Assembly: GCA_003695705.1 (NCBI GenBank)
Contig: RFHU01000380.1
Span: forward strand, 1 to 43,070
Origin: Planctomycetota bacterium
GTDB taxonomy: Bacteria; Planctomycetota; J058
Reading direction: 5' to 3'
Length of the DNA: 43,070 nucleotides
Part shown: positions 41,358 through 43,070 of the stretch, piece after piece
How the letters are laid out: every line of letters begins with the position of its first letter
Numbering within the stretch: the first letter of the stretch is position 1
The notes under the pieces: generated by a model
What the model saw: only the letters and a program-made list of their open reading frames with translations
Told to the model about the DNA's origin: nothing
Databases searched by the model: none
Program-made: the position numbers and the translations under genes

Positions 41358-42763
41358 GCTTCCCCTTCCTCTGGGCCGAAGCCGGTCGCCCGCAAGAGTT
41401 CGAGGCGGGTGGTTTCGCCGGCGGCGACCCGCGCCTCGCCGTGCTCGCGGAGGGGCCGAAAGCCCGTCGCCCGCGCGAGCGCCAGCAACTCCTCGCGCGG
41501 GGCGCGGGCGCGGATGGCACGCCGGAGTTCGGGGCTCACCCGGAGGACCTCGAAGAGGCCGCTCCGCCCGGAGAAGCCCTCCTGGGCGCAGGCGCGGCAC
41601 CCCTCCCCCCGGCATTCCCGGCAGAGGAGGCGGACGAGGCGCTGGCCCACGACCGCGCACAAGGCGGCGGCGACGAGGCCGGGGGCGAGGCCGAGGGAGA
41701 GGAGGCGGGAGACGGACTCCAGGGCGCCGCCCGCGTGCAGGGTCGAGAAGACCTTGTGGCCGCTGAGGGCCGACTGGAAGGCGACTTCCGCGGTCTCGAG
41801 GTCGCGCACTTCGCCAATGACGATGACGTCGGGGTCGTGGCGCAGGACGTGGCGCAAGGCGGTGGCGAAGCCGAAGCCCAGGTCGTGGCGGACGCCAATT
41901 TGCGTTCGTCCCGGTTTGATTCGCTCCACCGGGTCTTCGATGCTCACCACCTTCTGGTCGGGGCGACGGGTGAGTTCGACCGCCGTGTCGATGCTCGTGC
42001 TCTTGCCCGATCCCGTGGGGCCCGCGAAGAGCACCATGCCCTCGGGCGGGCGAACCGCGGCCAAGAAGTCCTCGCGCAAGGAGCCCTTGGCGCCGAGCTC
42101 GGCGGGGTCGGCGAAGACCGCGTCGGCCGGCAAGAGGCGCAAGACGACGCTCAAGCCGTGGGGGGTGGGGACGGCGCACACGCGCACGTCGACGCGGCGC
42201 CGGTCCACGACGACCTGCGTGCGGCCGTCTTGGATCGAGCGCCGGTTCGCCACGTCGAGGCCCGTGGTCACCAGCAGCCGGGTGAGGGTCGCCTCGCGCT
42301 CGGAACGTTCGAGCAGGTCGGCCTCGCGCAAGACGCCGTCCACGCGCCAGCGCACGTGCAGGCCCTCGGCCCGGGGCTCGAAGTGCACGTCGCTCGCGCC
42401 CGCCCGCACGGCGGCGGCGACGAGGGCCTCGACCACGCCGCGCCCCCCAGCCGCCGCGGCTGCGCCCAACTCGCTGCCCGCGAGGGCGGCGTAGTGCGCC
42501 TCGCTCTCCCCGTAGGCTTCGCGCAGCGCGCGCGCGAGCGCGCCGGGGTCGGCGGCGAGGACCCGCGTCGGCCCGCCCGCGTGCAGACGCAGCCAGCGCC
42601 CCAGGCTCGGTCTCCCGGGCTCCGCCGCCGCCACCACGAGCGCGCCCCCCTCGAGGCGCACGGGCAGCACCCGGTGCTCGAGGGCGAAGGAACGCGGCAG
42701 GCGCCCGGCCAGGGAAGGGTCGAAGCGCCCGTCCCAGCGGGGCGTCATCTCGGTCGCGCTCAC
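41354..42763 (-). CDS. GspE/PilB-type assembly ATPase, long form
   Basis: 469 residues from a GTG overlapping the preceding stop (GTGA); an ATG five codons in (MTPRWDG) is also possible. Residues about 10-95 resemble the N-terminal GspE/MshEN domain (DPSLAGRLPRSFALEHRVLPVRLEGGALVVAAAEP), then the N2D (GASDVHFEPRAEG), Walker A GPTGSGKSTSIDTA, Walker B and Asp box (RHDPDVIVIGEVRDLETA), His box (FSTLHAGG) and a compressed zinc motif C-x2-C-x4-C-x2-C (LCRECRGEGCRACAQ). All ATPase elements appear intact. Tandem paralogues of GspE are unusual. Companion core genes (GspD, GspC or PilMNOPQ) are not in the window and may lie beyond the right edge. Confidence 0.92.
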   Translation of the reverse strand: MSATEMTPRWDGRFDPSLAGRLPRSFALEHRVLPVRLEGGALVVAAAEPGRPSLGRWLRLHAGGPTRVLAADPGALARALREAYGESEAHYAALAGSELGAAAAAGGRGVVEALVAAAVRAGASDVHFEPRAEGLHVRWRVDGVLREADLLERSEREATLTRLLVTTGLDVANRRSIQDGRTQVVVDRRRVDVRVCAVPTPHGLSVVLRLLPADAVFADPAELGAKGSLREDFLAAVRPPEGMVLFAGPTGSGKSTSIDTAVELTRRPDQKVVSIEDPVERIKPGRTQIGVRHDLGFGFATALRHVLRHDPDVIVIGEVRDLETAEVAFQSALSGHKVFSTLHAGGALESVSRLLSLGLAPGLVAAALCAVVGQRLVRLLCRECRGEGCRACAQEGFSGRSGLFEVLRVSPELRRAIRARAPREELLALARATGFRPLREHGEARVAAGETTRLELLRATGFGPEEGEA

Positions 42764-43070
42764 CGCAGCACCGCCTCGACGAATTCCAGCGCGCCGCCGT
42801 CCGCCCAGAGGAGGGCGAGGCCCTCGGGCAAGGCCCGCGCCGGGTAGCTCGCCGGGCCCGCGGGCGGGGCGAAGCGGTCCCCCTGCCAGGGCAGCGCCCA
42901 CAAGGACTCGGCCCCCGGTCGCAGCACCTCGCGGCGTGCGCCTTCGAGGCGCACGATCCCCTCGGCCTCGCGCGCGTAGACTACGCCCAGGGCGCGCAGC
43001 TCCACGCGCTCGGCGCCGGGGTCCAAGAAGAGCGCCTCCGCGTCGGGTCCCCGGGCCGCCGCGGCGAGGC
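42760..43070 (-). CDS. Unknown protein, 5' partial, upstream of gspE
   Basis: An open minus-strand frame that runs off the right edge; at least 102 C-terminal residues are visible (LFLDPGAERVELRALGVVYA, then a C-terminal LEFVEAVLR). Its stop overlaps the start of the long gspE gene by 4 bases, so it belongs to the same operon. It has no membrane segment in the visible part and shows a small beta-rich character. It could be a secretion-system accessory protein. The start lies outside the window. Confidence 0.6.
   Translation of the reverse strand, partial: LAAAARGPDAEALFLDPGAERVELRALGVVYAREAEGIVRLEGARREVLRPGAESLWALPWQGDRFAPPAGPASYPARALPEGLALLWADGGALEFVEAVLR

Overview
This is about 43 kb of very GC-rich (by eye roughly 70% or more) bacterial chromosome with no tRNA, rRNA, CRISPR array, insertion sequence or phage gene that I can see. 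It reads as core and lifestyle genes of a Gram-negative bacterium: arabinose-5-phosphate isomerase (Kdo/LPS supply), periplasmic HtrA, lipoproteins, and type II secretion/type IV pilus parts. HEAT-like proteins ending in a W-x2-W(W) signature, VWA fusions, scattered pilin-type genes and tandem GspE ATPases make me favour Planctomycetota or a similar deep lineage; this is inference, with Myxococcota as an alternative. GTG and TTG starts are common and many neighbours overlap by 4 bases (GTGA, ATGA, TTGA).

Layout. 1-5914 (+): a partial VWA protein, a class I glutamine amidotransferase, a secreted thioredoxin-fold protein without a CXXC, and ClpB. 6021-9487 (-): a three-gene run (unknown secreted protein, GcvT, KdsD). 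9592-9960 (+): a STAS protein. 9978-13335 (-): an RlmI-like rRNA methyltransferase, a lipoprotein and an S41 peptidase. 13700-15445 (+): a membrane-anchored TPR protein. 15524-18788 (-): an ACP-FAAL-dUTPase-RNA methyltransferase operon, divergent from a secreted transglutaminase-like protein (18994-20931). 21001-21880: divergent cyaY and a small HSP20. 22099-23852: a TM-less, GspF-like two-repeat protein overlapping a secreted unknown. 23877-25409 (-): a polytopic glycosyltransferase-like membrane protein. 25584-29800 (-): a HEAT-repeat secreted protein plus three pilin-like proteins. 30015-32091 (-): HSP20, DnaJ and a CbpM/MerR-like modulator. 32668-36161 (+): a membrane protein, a possible micro-ORF, a PAC2-family protein and HtrA, closely packed from 33365. 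36400-38969 (+): rhomboid, an SDH/ClpP-fold protease and a TrkA-C membrane protein. 39013-43070 (-): a partial gene, two GspE ATPases and GspF.

The main theme is protein quality control (ClpB, two HSP20s, DnaJ with its modulator, HtrA, rhomboid, SDH protease, PAC2), interleaved with secretion/pilus machinery. The most striking regulatory signal is a 13-bp palindrome, TGCCA-N3-TGGCA, found upstream of clpB and both hsp20 genes (twice upstream of one of them). No CIRCE or HAIR element was seen, so this may be an uncharacterised chaperone regulon operator. Other items of interest are a two-domain GspF homologue without membrane segments, a perfect 24-bp palindrome before the pilin operon, a recurrent TAGRNT -10-like box placed so that several genes would be leaderless, an orphan FAAL-ACP pair, and a PAC2-HtrA translational-coupling arrangement.
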